The notes under the pieces: generated by a model | Database searches by the model: none | Told to the model about the DNA's origin: nothing | What the model saw: only the letters and a program-made list of their open reading frames with translations | Assembly: GCA_039519185.1 (NCBI GenBank) | Contig: CM076851.1 | Location: forward strand, 97,523,531-97,587,530 | DNA: 64,000 nucleotides | Reading direction: 5' to 3' | DNA from: Astragalus membranaceus | Lineage: Eukaryota > Streptophyta > Magnoliopsida > Fabales > Fabaceae | Shown here: positions 30,999 to 43,305 of the stretch, in pieces | Position numbering within the stretch: the first letter of the stretch is position 1 | Layout of the letters: each line of letters opens with the position of its first letter | Position numbers and translations under genes: made by a program

Positions 30999-33475
30999 TG
31001 TAACACCCTAAATATTTAATTAATTTATTTAATTAAGTATTTAGGTATTTAATTTATTTTAGTTGATATAATTAGATTATTGAGAAAATTATATTAATTA
31101 ATTAAGTGGAGGTGTGGTATTAGGAAATTGGTGGCACCAACTAATTAAATTAGGGCTTAAGTGGAAAGCCCATGATCCATGGCCCATGACCCATTAAGTG
31201 GCCCAAGTTCAACTAATAAACCTAGGGGTCTTATGAGAAGGTGCTCATTGGAGCAAAGAAAAGAAAATAGAAAGTGAGAAAAGGGAGAGAGGGAGCGGCG
31301 GCCGAAGGTTGCAAAGGGGAGAAGAAGAGGTGGGTTTGGCGTGAAGGCTTCAAGGAAAGGGAGGAAAAAACTCGCTTAGTTGGTGATTCTTGTTGGTTGC
31401 TAGGAGTTTTGCTTGGTTCTTCAATTTTCTAAGGTTAGGGGGCTCTCTTTCATTCATAATAACTTATATGATGAGTGTTCTATGTGGGTTAGCCTCTAGG
31501 ATAATTAATTGATTGATTGTTGTGTTGTTTTCATGGTTGATGTTATGCTTGAACTCAATTTGATAAATCTATGTTGTTTGTTGTTGAAATGAACATGATA
31601 CAAGCTATGTATGCAAAGTGTTTGATGATATTACCCTATGAGTTTTGGAGGTGAGGTTACTATGCTTATGTGGTGTTTGACGAAATGCATAAGTATGTGG
31701 TGTTGAAATTGTTGTTTGGGAATTGATCATGATGAGTTCTACTTGTTTATGGTTTTTGTGCATTTCTGGACACTATTTCGGTTTTTCTGAAACAGGTACT
31801 GTTTGGTTGATCCAAAAATTATGTGGCTGTTGGTTTTGAAAATAGACTTAAAGCCGGTCGTTTTGGCACTGGGTTCGTTCAATTTGGAGTTGTGTAGCTC
31901 AAGTTATGAGTCTCCTAAGTTGGGTCAAATTTCTGGAATCAAACTGTGAGTAGGTTCGGTTTTTGTAGGCTTTGTGTTATCAATTGAACTCCGTTTTGAA
32001 CGATTCTTGTTTCATTGGAAAGTAGACTTAATTCTCTACGAAATAGGCACCGGTTTCACGAAATTTCATTAAGAAATGAGAAAGAAAATTTGGTTGCAAG
32101 CTGGGTAGAGAGTTCTGTCCGATTTTGGTACCTCAGTGTAGTGTTTTGAAAAACTGTACCAACTGGATACTTATTTTGAAAAATAAAAATCATAGGCAGA
32201 AACTACACTCAGAGGGCTTTCCAATGAGTGGTCTGTGTTGCTGTCTGGCGCAGGTTGCCTCTGTGGCAGTTTTTACTGTCTGTGTTGCTGTCTGTGTTGC
32301 CCAGATGTGGTGCAGGTTGCCTCTGCGCCAGTTTTTGCTGTCTGTGTTGCCCAGATATGGCGCAGGTTGCCTCTGCGCCAGTTTTTGCTGCTGTGTTGCC
32401 TAGTTGTGTTGCTATCTTGGCGCAATGCTGCCAGTTTGCTGGCGCAGTGCTGCCCGATGTTGCTCGAAGTGTTTAAGTGCAGTTTTGCTTATTGTTGCCT
32501 GTCCCGAGTCAATGACTTAAAATAGTCTATTTAATTGGTGTTGGTGTAATTGGTGGGTTAATTGCTAGCCTTAGAGCTATAATTGGAGGTGTGTTAATTG
32601 GTGATGTTTCTAATGGTCAAATCAATTATTGGTGATGGGTCTATGACCTCTTTTTGGTGATGGTGAGTTAGTTAATAGCAATGGTGAGTCTATTAATTAT
32701 TGGTGATTATGCTTATTGCTCATTATGGTGAATATGGTGTGTTATGGTGCATTGTTCATGGCGTCACATAAACCATGTGCATTTATTGGTGAGTAGGCTT
32801 CAGCCTTATTATAAATTTGGTGAGTGCCCTCAAGGCTTATTTTGGTGATGGATCCACATGCATATGCCCGTGGAGTTGGGTTGCATTTCATGCACTAATC
32901 ATACATTCGGTGATGTTTCTTAATGATTGTGAATGTAATGGTATATGTTGATATCGTTGTGAATTGGTGCTTTTAGTTGCTTTCCCCTAGTATAATGCTT
33001 ATCATATATGCTATTATTTATGTAAAGAGACTCACCCTACTGCTTTTATGTTGCTTCTCATGTCGGCAACGTGCAGGTGTTAGCGAGTGAAGGTTATCCT
33101 CATACCTTCTTCTAGTCGGTTGTGTCTGGCTCTGATACGTAGCACCGGGGAGGGGCGTCTTAGTTTACTTGTTATTTTTATTTTGATGTTATTAAACTGA
33201 TATTTGGTGATGTATTGAGTATGTTCAAGACTTGTTGTTATTCCGCTGTGATGGTGATTATATTCATGTTGATGTAAACTAAACAGGTGATTTGTGACTT
33301 GTCCCTTAACTGTTGTGCTATGTATCGTACTGCTAGCTGCTGGACTATGCCATTGATGTTTGTTTTGGTTTAAAAGGGAGTAAATGTAGCACTCTCTCGT
33401 GGTTGTTTTATTTTTATTTTTTAAAAACTCTGATTTTATCATTTAAATAGTAGTATATTAGAAGGGGGTGTTACA
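30999..33475 (+). repeat. 5' LTR of the LARD
   Basis: 2,477 bp. It includes one set of GC-rich repeats (32225-32460) built on CAGGTTGCCTCTGCGCCAG, and no gene. Confidence 0.92.
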
Positions 33476-33479
33476 TTAG

Positions 33480-33491
33480 TGGTATCAGAGC
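33480..33491 (+). other. Primer-binding site of the LARD
   Basis: TGGTATCAGAGC, a perfect complement of the plant initiator-Met tRNA 3' end, 4 bp after the LTR. Confidence 0.9.
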
Positions 33492-35017
33492 AATGGTTGG
33501 TCCGTCCGGCCAAGTCGTCGAGTCGTTGTGTCGGTTAACGACCAGCTGTTGTCTTTTAGTCCTAACCATTGGTTGTGTTGTAGTGATGTTCCTGCAGGTA
33601 CAGGTAAACAGAAGCTGCTGATGGTAAGTGAACTAGTGTGGGGGATGCCCCTAATGGTATTGTGTGATGTATTGTGTTCTGATGTGTGAACTCTGTGCCT
33701 TTGTGTTGGATTTTATTTTTAACCCTCTTGTTGTGCTCATATGCTTCTAGTAATTTGCATTGTTGCTTGTTACTCGCATATCTTTGATGATTGATGTGTC
33801 CATATAAATTCATATGCTGATTTTGGGGCCCTAGGCGCCCTGTTCCTCTATTTTCCATGTTGTGGTTTGGTTGCTGGAAACAGCGCCCTGCTCCTGAGCG
33901 CCATGCTTGTTCTGTTCCTGGTTGCTGTAGGTGCCCCGTGCCTGGCCGCCGTACCTGATGCTGTTATACTGTTGCTGTTTTACTGCTGCTGTTTTACTAT
34001 GCTGTTGTTCACTGTGTTACTGTAAATCATTGCTGCTGTTTTACTGTGTTGCTGTTCACTGTGTTACTGTAAATCATTGCTGATGTTTCTGAAAAATAAT
34101 TGTGTGCTGTTTCCGAAAATTGTTGCTGTTCTGAAAACTGTTTTATTTGAGCGACACTAAGTCTTATACAAACTCTTTCGTAGTGTGTTTTGACATTTGA
34201 AAACTAAATGCATTGTGAAAATTGTCTTGTGGATTATTTTAAGTCGTTGCTTCACTATTAATTGTCGTGGTGTTTTTAACCACTACAAGTGAAAAATGTA
34301 TTCGTCCAAATGCTATAATTTTATTGTCGACTTTCTTTTTAGAAAATTGCAATTAGATGAAACGATTTTAGCCGAGGGCTACCATCTCATGTGATTACTA
34401 CTTTCATTATCTTCCCTATTTGCTTAATTTATCTCAAGGTGTTATCTTGTACGCTTGAGTCTTATGACGTGATTTTGGCTGTTACCTCCTAATTTGTGCT
34501 ATGTGAATTTGTAGTCTGAAAAAAAGTGATCCCTGAAAATTGCTTTTGAACATCTATTAAACAATTTTATGGTTGAATACCAACATTAGTATTAAGAATT
34601 TATTTTAATAGATGAACACTGATCCTGTATAAAGTTTTTACTATGGTATGCTTTCAATTGCACATTGACGCTGTATACTAAGTTTTCATGATTTGATTTT
34701 GGCTGTTAGATCCTTAAGGTTCGTGCTGCGTGGTTTCGAGTCTGATAATAACAATGTGTATTGAGAATGCTCGTACCCTTGTACTAAATGAACTATTTTT
34801 ACTACTGTTAAACTTGTTAAGTTGTTGAACTGTTAGCCCGATGTTGTTTTATCAATGATGTTGATTTGTCGTTGCTGTTTGTTGATGATGTTGACCTGTT
34901 GCTTCCTTGTTGATGATGCTGACTTGTTGTTGTTTTGTTGTTGATGTTGTGTTGTTGATTTGGGCGTTGGCCCGGAGCTTGTCTCCAACAGTCGTTGAAG
35001 TTGTTAATTGTTGTGTT
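33492..35017 (+). other. LARD interior, noncoding
   Basis: No retroviral-type domain in any frame. It contains CTG-rich simple-sequence stretches (33955-34085, with GTTTTACTGTGTTGCTGTTC wording repeated) and is otherwise unremarkable. Confidence 0.6.
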
Positions 35018-35402
35018 GTGGGTACCGCCGATATGGCCCACATTGTTGTGTCGTGGGTAGCGCCGATATGGCCCACGTTGTTTTGTTGTGGGTACCGCCG
35101 ATATGGCCCACATTGTTGTGTTGTGGGTACCGCCGATATGGCCCACATTGTTGTGTCGTGGGTAGCGCCGATATGGCCCACGTTGTTTTGTTGTGGGTAC
35201 CGCCGATATGGCCCACATTGTTGTGTCGTGGGTAGCGCCGATATGGCCCACGTTGTTTTGTTGTGGGTACCGCCGATATGGTCCACATTGTTGTGTCGTG
35301 GGTAGCGCCGATATGGCCCACGTTGTTTTGTTGTGGGTACCGCCGATATGGCCCACATTGTTGTGTCGTGGGTAGCACCGATATGGCCCACGTTGTTTTG
35401 TT
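35018..35402 (+). repeat. 35-bp tandem array, 11 units
   Basis: Each unit is GTGGGTA(C/G)CGCCGATATGG + CCCAC followed by an 11-bp spacer. Spacers and core bases alternate (ACATTGTTGTGTC versus ACGTTGTTTTGTT), so a 70-bp higher-order period is visible. A degenerate twelfth unit follows to about 35424. GTGGG and CCCAC at the unit ends are complementary, so each unit could form a short hairpin. The array is open in several frames only because the period is not divisible by 3 and lacks stops; I do not regard it as coding. Confidence 0.9.
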
Positions 35403-35896
35403 GAGGGTACCGCTGAATGGCCCGAAATGTTTTGATGAATTTTGTGTTGTAGGCCTATGGCCGATGTTGTGATTTTTGTCATTGTTAATGTCGCCTCAGT
35501 GGCAAATTTGTTGTTGATTTAGCCCGGGTGGTGAATTTATGTCGTGAAGCCTCCTTTGGCGATTTTAGTTGTTGATGTTATTGTTGTTATTTTGTTGATG
35601 TTGTTGTCATCATTGTCGTGATGTTGTGATGAAACTATGAGGCACCGTAGAGATAGATGAGTGAGGTAGAACACAAGTGATGCTTATATCTACGAGTCTG
35701 GTTATTATTTCTTAGGTTACCTGGCTGAATAAGTAGGAGGGACGGCCGTCCAATCACTTCCCGCCGGTAATCAATGAAATGATAATCAGCAGAATAGACG
35801 ACACTAGTTGTCTAGATAGCTGTAGTTTGTTAATGGAGGAGTGTTAGCATTGGCAGAGAAATTTCGAGGACGAAATTATTCTAAGTGGGGGAGAGT

Positions 35897-38746
35897 TGTA
35901 ACACCCTAAATATTTAATTAATTTATTTAATTAAGTATTTAGGTATTTAATTTATTTTAGTTGATATAATTAGATTATTGAGAAAATTATATTAATTAAT
36001 TAAGTGGAGGTGTGGTATTAGGAAATTGGTGGCACCAACTAATTAAATTAGGGCTTAAGTGGAAAGCCCATGATCCATGGCCCATGACCCATTAAGTGGC
36101 CCAAGTTCAACTAATAAACCTAGGGGTCTTATGAGAAGGTGCTCATTGGAGCAAAGAAAAGAAAATTGAAAGTGAGAAAAGGGAGAGAGGGAGCGGCGGC
36201 CGAAGGTTGCAAAGGGGAGAAGAAGAGGTGGTTTTGGCGTGAAGGCTTCAGGGAAAGGGAGGAAAAAGCTCGCTTAGTTGGTGATTCTTGTTGGTTGCTA
36301 GGAGTTTTGCTTGGTTCTTCAATTTTCTAAGGTTAGGGGGCTCTCTTTCATTCATAATAACTTATATGATGAGTGTTCTATGTGGGTTAGGCTCTAGGAT
36401 AATTAATTGATTGATTGTTGTGTTGTTTTCATGGTTGATGTTATGCTTGAACTCAATTTGATAAATCTATGTTGTTTGTTGTTGAAATGAACATGATACA
36501 AGCTACGTATGCAAAGTGTTTGATGATATTACCCTATGAGTTTTGGAGGTGAGGTTACTATGCTTATGTGGTGTTTGACGAAATGCATAAGTATGTGGTG
36601 TTGAAATTGTTGTTTGGGAATTGATCATGATGAGTTCTACTTGTTTATGGTTTTTCTACATTTCTGGACACTATTTCGGTTTTTCTGAAACTGGTACTGT
36701 TTGGTTGATCTAAAAATTATGTGGCTGTTGTTTTTGAAAATAGACTTAAAGCCGGTCGTTTTGGCACTGGGTTCGTTCAATTTGGAGTTGTGTAGCTCAA
36801 GTTATGAGTCTCCTAAGTTGGGTCAAATTTCGGGAATCAAACTGTGAGTAGGTTCGGTTTTTGTAGGCTTTGTGTTATCAATTGAACTCCGTTTTGAACG
36901 ATTCTTGTTTCATTGGAAAGTAGACTTAATTCTCTACGAAATAGGCACTGGTTTCACGAAATTTCATTAAGAAATGAGAAAGAAAATTTGATTGCAAGCT
37001 GGGTAGAGAGTTCTGTCTGATTTTGGTACCTCAGTGTAGTGTTTTGAAAAACTGTACCAACTGGATACTTATTTTGAAAAATAAAAATCATAGGCAGAAA
37101 CTACACTCAGAGGGATTTCCAATGAGTGGTCTTTTGTTGAAATCTGATGTCGTTTGCTATTTTAATTAATTCGCCGAAGTAGGTGTACTGCTGTAGGAAT
37201 TCAGCACTTGTGCTGTGTTGCCGATTGTGTTGCGTCAGGGCGCTTGTGTGCTGCCCTGTGTTGCAGTCTGTGTTGCTGTCTGTGTTGCCCAGATGTGGCG
37301 CAGGTTGCCTCTGCGCCAGTTTTTGCTGTCTGTGCTGCTATCTGTGTTGCCCAGATGTGGCGCAGGTTGCCTCTGCGCCAGTTTTTGCTGCTGTGTTGCC
37401 TAGTTGTGTTGCTATCTTGGCGCAATGCTGCCAGTTTGCTGGCGCAGTGCTGCCCGATGTTGCCCGAAGTGTTTAAGTGCAGTTTGCGTTGCCGATTGTG
37501 TTGCGTCAGGGCGCTTGTGTGCTGCCCTGTGTTGCAGTCTGTGTTGCTGTCTGTGTTGCCCAGATGTGGCGCAGGTTGCCTCTGCGCCAGTTTTTGCTGT
37601 CTGTGTTGCTATCTGTGTTGCCCAGATGTGGCGCAGGTTGCCTCTGCGCCAGTTTTTGCTGCTGTGTTGCCTAGTTGTGTTGCTATCTTGGCGCAATGCT
37701 GCCAGTTTGCTGGCGCAGTGCTGCCCGATGTTGCCCGAAGTGTTTAAGTGCAGTTTTGCTTATTGTTGCCTGTCCCGAGTCAATGACTTAGAATAGTCTA
37801 TTTAATTGGTGTTGGTGTAATTGGTGGGTTAATTGCTAGCCTTAGAGCTATAATTGGAGGTGTGTTAATTGGTGATGTTTCTAATGGTCAAATCAATTAT
37901 TGGTGATGGGTCTATGACCTTTTTTTGGTGATGGTGAGTTAATTAATAGCAATGGTGAGTCTATTAATTATTGGTGATTATGCTTATTGCTCATTATGGT
38001 GAATATGGTGTGTTATGGTGCACTGTTCATGGCGTCACATAAACCATGTGCATTTATTGGTGAGTAGGCTTCGGCCTTATTATAAATTTGGTGAGTGCCC
38101 TCAAGGCTTATTTTGGTGATGGATCCACATGCATATGCCCGTGGAGTTAGGTTGCATTTCATGCACTAATCATACATTCGGTGATGTTTCTTAATGATTG
38201 TGAATGTAATGGTATATGCTGATATCGTTGTGAATTGGTGCTTCTAGTTGCTTTCCCCTAGTATAATGCTTATCCTATATGCTATTATTTATGTAAAGAG
38301 ACTCACCCTACTGCTTTTATGTTGCTTCTCATGTCGGCAACGTGCAGGTGTTAGCGAGTGAAGGTTATCCTCATACCTTCTTCTAGTCAGTTGTGTCTGG
38401 CTCTGATACGTAGCACCGGGGAGGGGCGTCTTAGTTTAATTGTTATTTTTATTTTGATGTTATTAAACTGATATTTGGTGATGTATTGAGTATGTTCAAG
38501 ACTTGTTGTTATTCCGCTGTGATGGTGATTATATTAATGTTGATGTAAACTAAACAGGTGATTTGTGACTTGTCCCTTAACTGTTGTGCTATGTATCGTA
38601 CTGCTAGCTGTTGGACTATGCCATTGATGTTTGTTTTCGTTTAAAAGGGAGTAAATGTAGCACTCTCTCGTGGTTGTTTTATTTTTATTTTTTAAAAACT
38701 CTGATTTTATCATTTAAATAGTAGTATATTAGAAGGGGGTGTTACA
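35897..38746 (+). repeat. 3' LTR of the LARD
   Basis: 2,850 bp, 373 bp longer than the 5' LTR. The excess lies in the GC-rich repeat zone at 37190-37750. Confidence 0.92.
37217..37760 (+). repeat. 271-bp tandem duplication inside the LARD 3' LTR
   Basis: GTTGCCGATTGTGTTGCGTC begins at 37217 and again at 37488. Each unit also holds two smaller repeats of about 65 bp containing GTGTTGCCCAGATGTGGCGC. The 5' LTR has only a shorter version. Confidence 0.88.
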
Positions 38747-38751
38747 CTCTA

Positions 38752-38918
38752 AGGTACCTATATATAGGTATGAATATGTGTAACACATTCAGATCAATGA
38801 GAAGTAGATTACATTTCAATTTCCAATCTCTCTCTCTCTTATCATTTTCTTACCACTGCTCTCAAATTCACATTAGCAAAATCATTTTATCTTACATTCT
38901 TGAGAACGTTTCATAACA
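38752..38918 (+). repeat. 5' LTR of the second Copia element, second half
   Basis: Resumes right after the LARD target duplication and ends in CATAACA, matching the end of the 3' LTR. A candidate TATA box (CCTATATATAGG, 38758-38769) lies here, so the LARD separates the LTR's upstream part from its core promoter. Confidence 0.92.
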
Positions 38919-38920
38919 AT

Positions 38921-38932
38921 TGGTATCAGAGC
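38921..38932 (+). other. Primer-binding site, second Copia element
   Basis: TGGTATCAGAGC, a perfect initiator-Met tRNA complement, 2 bp after the LTR. Confidence 0.92.
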
Positions 38933-38966
38933 ACAAGGTTCGTAAAACTCCTGGGCAAGGTGTGGC

Positions 38967-41900
38967 GTGAAACTCGTGGAGGATTCAAGAATGGGCTCCG
39001 TGAAATTTGAGATGGAGAAATTCACGGGCAAGAACGCTTTCAGCCTATGGCGAATGAAGATGAGGGCTTTTCTGGTTCAACAGGGTATTGAAAAGGCACT
39101 TGCAGGAGAAGCAAGACTGCCTGATACGTTACCTATAGAGGAGAAGAAAGATATGCTTGACAGAGCATATAGTGCTTTGATTTTGTCTCTTGGAGACAAA
39201 GTGTTGAGAGAGGTTTCGAAGGAGAAGACTGCTGCAGGCATTTGGCTCAAATTGGAGAACCTATACATGACCAAATCTTTGGCAAATAGGTTGTATTTGA
39301 AGCAGAAACTGTTTACATTCAAGATGCAATCTGGAAGGAAATTGGAGGATCACATTGATGACTTCAACAAGGTGATTCTTGATCTTGAGAACATTGAGAT
39401 CATGGTGGATGATGAGGATCAAGCACTCTTGTTGCTGAAGTCATTGCCAAATGAATATAGGAATTTTGCAGATACACTCATCTATGGTCGGGATACATTG
39501 TCTTTTGAAGAGGTCCAAAATGCCTTATCTTCAAAAGAACTCACAAGAAAGTCAGAAACTGTTGATGATCAACAAGCTGAAGCACTAAATGTGAGAGGAA
39601 GGACTGAGAAGAGGGATTACAAAAACAAACAAAATGCAAGATCAAAGTCAAGAGAATTTAAGAAAAGAGCCTGCTACATCTGCAAAAGTGAAGATCATCT
39701 CAAGAAAGATTGTCCAGATCTCAAGAAAACGAAGAAGGGTGGAGAGCATAAGAATCACAATGGAGATGCTGATGTAGTCTCTGAAGGGTACGAGAGTGCT
39801 GATGTGATGTGTGTTACTGAAGTGCCTTGCAAGTGTAATAGATACAAGAAGGAAAGGGATCATTATGGGATTGCTGACATAGACATGAACAACTATGTGA
39901 GTGCTGAAGTGCTGTGCATTTCAGACATGAAGCTTTACCTCCGATGGATTCTTGACACAGGATGTACCTTCCACATGTGCCATGTTAGAGAATGGTTCTC
40001 TACATTTAATAAAATTCATGGTGGACAAGTGCTGTTGAAGAGAAATTTAATTTCCCTTTCAAAGTTTGATTCACAAGGATTTGAATACAAAGGAGGGGAT
40101 GGAGTCATCAAGGTAATAAAAGGATCCATGGTAATGATGAAGGGAAAATTGGAGAATGGTCTGTACAAGTTGCTGGGGAATGCACTTGAAGGAGCATCAA
40201 ATGCTGTATCAAATGCTGAGATCATTAAATGCAGCCTATGGCATAGAAGGTTGGGACATGTAAGTGAAAAAGGGCTGAAAGAATTGAGCAAGCAGAAGTT
40301 GTTAGGCGATGATGTTATTCAACCACTTGATTTCTGTGAGCAATGCATATTTGGCAAGGCCAAGAAGTTGAAATTCAGCACAGCAATACATTGTACAAAG
40401 GAAAGATTAGACTATATTCACAGTGATCTGTGGGGACCAACAAGGTTTCAATCTCATCAAGGATCCAGATACTTCATGACTCTCATTGATGACCACTCAA
40501 GGAAGGTATGAGTTTACATGCTTAAACATAAAAGTGATGCTTTTGAGAAGTTTAAGGAATGGTGCACTCTTGTGGAAAATCAAACTGGTAGGAAGGTTAA
40601 GAAGTTGAGAACAGATAATGGACTTGAATTTTGCTCTGAGGAATTCAATCATTTCTGTAAACTGAAAGGCATTGACATGCATAAGACAGTAAGTGGGACA
40701 CCTCAACAGAATGGACTTGCAGAAAGAATGAATAGGACAATCATGGAAAGAGTAAGATGCATGATGTTGAATGCTAATCTGCCTCACCAATTCTGGGCAG
40801 AAACAGTAGCTACTGCAGTGCATTTGATAAACAGATGTCCCTCCTCAGCAATCAACATGAAGACCACTGAAGAAGTATGGTCAGGTCATCCCCCTGATTT
40901 ATCAAATCTGAAAGTGTATGGCTGTATTGCTTATGCACACATTAAGCAAGGTAAACTTGATCCTAGAGCTGTGAAATACATGTTTATAGGGTATCCTACT
41001 GGTGTTAAGGGATATAGACTGTGGTGTGTAGACAAGCAGCTGCCAAGAGTCATCATCAGCAGAAATGTGGTGTTCAGAGAAACTGAAATGTTTCACACGA
41101 AAAGGGTGGTTGAAAATAACTCAGATGAGCATGATAATGATGATGGAGTTGAGTTTGAGGTGGAGACTTTACCTAAACACATAGGTGCTGCTATAGCACC
41201 TGAGACAGTTCCAGAAACTATGGCATCAGACAATGAAGAGGCTATGGATGATCAAGATGATGTGCAGGACTATCTCCTAGCTAGAGATAGAGCTAGAAGA
41301 GTCATTAGAGCTCCAGATAGATTTGGTCATGCTGAGATGGTAGCCTTTGCTTTAAATGTTGCTGAAGAAGTAGATTGTGAGGAACCTGCTAGTTACAAAG
41401 ATGCTATGAATAGCAAGGCAATGAATGAGTGGTATGTAGCTATGGAGGATGAGATGCATTCACTCCACAAGAAGAAGACTTGGATTTTGGTGGCCAAACC
41501 AAAAGGGAAAAAGCTTGTGGGTTGTAGATGGCTTTTCAAATTGAAAGAAGAAATACCTGGTGTTGCCAAGGCTAAGTTCAAAGCAAGATTGGTGGCTAGA
41601 GGATTCAATCAAAGGGAAGGAATTGATTATCATGAAGTGTTCTCACCAGTGGTAAAGCATGCATCTATTAGGAAGATACTGTCACTGGTTGCACAGGAAG
41701 ATTTGGAGCTTGAACAGCTAGATATGAGGACTGCATTCCTCCATGGAGAGCTAGATGAGCAGATTTTCATGTCACAACCAGAAGGTTTTGTGAAGAAAGG
41801 TCATGAAGGAAAGGTATGATTGTTGAAAAAGTCACTCTATGGTCTCAAACAGTCACCAAGGCAGTGTTACATGAGATTTGATAGCTTCATGATGAAGTAA

Positions 41901-42951
41901 AAATTCACTAGATGCAAGTCAGATAATTGTGTCTATTGGAGGAAGACAAATACTGGTGAGATAGTTTACCTACTGCTCTATGTTGATGACATGCTTGTAG
42001 CATGTAAGAGCAAAGAAGAAATTAAGAAGGTGAAGCACATGCTTGAAGGAGAATTTGAGATGAAAGATATGGGAGCTGCTAGTAAGATACTAGGGATGCA
42101 AATAGCTCGTGACAGAAACTCTGGCTCTCTCACTCTCAGTCAGAAGGATTACATCTTGAAGGTGTTGAAGAGATTCAACATGGATCATTCCAAGCCTGTG
42201 GCAACACCCTTGGCTCAGGATTTTAGGTTGTCTTCAGATGACTCACCTAAAACTGAAGAAGAAGAGAAATATATGGAAGGTGTTCCATATGCAAGTGCTG
42301 TGGGGTCACTCATGTATGCAATGATATGCACTAGGCCAGATTTGGCTTATGCTATGAGTATTGTGAGTAGATACATGGGAAGACCTGGTAGGCAGCATTG
42401 GGAGGCATTGAAATGGACTCTCAGATACTTGAAGAGGACAAGTGATGTAGGCTTGCATTTCCAAAGGCATGAAGACAGCATCTCTGGTGTAACAGGATTT
42501 GTTGACTCTGACTATGCTGGTTGCCTAGACACAAGGAGGTCTCTAACTGGTTTTGTATTCAAGTTTTGTGGAAACACAGTGAGTTGGAAATGCAACTTGC
42601 AGCAGGTGGTGACCTTGTCCACAACTGAAGCTGAATTCATGGCTGTCACAGAAGCCCTTAAGGAAGCTATATGGATGAAAGCCATGGCTTTGCATTTAGG
42701 AGGACAACAGTCTGCATCAAAGGTGTTTTGTGATAGTCAAAGTGGTATTCATTTGGCTAAGAACCAAGTGTACCACGAGAGAACAAAGCACATTGATGTG
42801 AGGCTTTATTTTGTAAGAGAAATCATTGCAAGAGGGGAAGTAAGCCTTGAGAGATTGGTACAGCTGATAATCCTGCTGACATGATGACTAAATCACTAGT
42901 TGGGAGGAAATTTCAACTTTGCCTTGGAATTTTGGGAATTGGCACTATCTA
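38967..42951 (+). pseudogene. Copia (Tork/Tnt1-like) gag-pol, broken
   Basis: Start at 38967 (or the inner Met 39 bp or less downstream, MGSVKFEM). Order: gag; CCHC knuckle CYICKSEDHLKKDC; protease WILDTGCTFHMC; GAG-pre-integrase LWHRRLGHVSEKGL; integrase (HSDLWGP, FMTLIDDHSRK, RTDNGLEFCS); reverse transcriptase with LLYVDDMLVA; RNase H with VDSDYAG, TTEAEFMA and TKHIDVRLYFVRE. Lesions: TGA at 40509-40511, TGA at 41817-41819, TAA at 41898-41900, all in one frame, and a one-base loss near 42850 that shifts the last ~33 codons. Between GGQVLL and KRNLISL after the protease, some 40 residues typical of the family seem missing (about 40030). Confidence 0.93.
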
Positions 42952-42973
42952 AAGCTAAGTCAAGGTGGAGAAT

Positions 42974-43305
42974 TGTAGAGTTTATACCTTAGGCTTTAGT
43001 CAGTGCTGTTTTGGTGGTGCTATAGCATTTATGCTGTTATGCAGTGCTATAGTATGCTGTTATGTTAATTCTGTTTGTTGCATATTTCTGTTATAGGTAG
43101 TTAGTTCGGTTACGGCTTGTAACTGATTGTATAGACTCTAAGGTTCCTATATATAGGTATGAATATGTGTAACACATTCAGATCAATGAGAAGTAGATTA
43201 CATTTCAATTTCCAATCTCTCTCTCTTATCATTTTCTTACCACTGCTCTCAAATTCACATAAGCAAAATCATTTTATCTTACATTCTTGAGAACGTTTCA
43301 TAACA
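42974..43305 (+). repeat. 3' LTR of the second Copia element
   Basis: 332 bp, TGTAGAGTTTATACC...TTCATAACA, preceded by the purine-rich CAAGGTGGAGAA. Confidence 0.93.

Larger units (their letters stand above)
30999..38746 (+). mobile_element. LARD-type nonautonomous LTR retrotransposon
   Basis: 7,748 bp, with TGTAACACCC...GGTGTTACA LTRs at 30999-33475 and 35897-38746 and a perfect target duplication CTCTA (30994-30998, 38747-38751). A primer-binding site follows the 5' LTR, and the purine tract AGTGGGGGAGAG (35884-35895) precedes the 3' LTR. The 2.4-kb interior encodes no retrotransposon protein. Just before the 3' LTR, ATTTCGAGGACGAAATTATT is a hallmark I know from Tekay/Del-type Gypsy elements, so the parent was probably a Tekay chromovirus whose enzymes would act in trans. 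LTR similarity is very high in aligned parts (few substitutions in the first 1.2 kb), suggesting recent movement. Confidence 0.92.
30832..43305 (+). mobile_element. Tork/Tnt1-like Copia element split by a nested LARD
   Basis: The 3' LTR (42974-43305) matches a 5' LTR cut in two (30832-30998 and 38752-38918). The pieces add up to about 334 bp, against 332 for the 3' copy. Flanks TTATG (30827-30831) and ATATG (43306-43310) share 4 of 5 bases, a decayed target duplication. The Copia part alone is about 4.7 kb. Its gag (FEMEKFTGKNAFSLWRMKMRAFLVQQG) is typical of the Tork/Tnt1 lineage. The LTRs differ by about six substitutions in 330 bp, so it is older than the LARD it contains, as nesting requires. 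Confidence 0.94.

Noticed and set aside
35018..35402. CRISPR-like regular repeat array
   Set aside because: Units are contiguous with near-identical spacers and lie within a plant retroelement; no unique spacers or cas genes.
34817..35482. Open frames of 60-221 codons with YRRYPQQNN or GTADMAHIVV repeats
   Set aside because: Products of the 35-bp array, which is open in many frames; no conserved protein is implied.
32125..37796. Cysteine-rich open frames (CCLC... and LLSWRN type) in the LARD LTRs on both strands
   Set aside because: They arise from GC-rich tandem repeats without stops, recur in several frames and both strands, lie inside LTRs and have no start context or homology.
38967..41900. 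Functional recoding at the TGA and TAA codons of the second Copia element
   Set aside because: Three scattered stops plus a terminal frameshift and an internal gap indicate decay.
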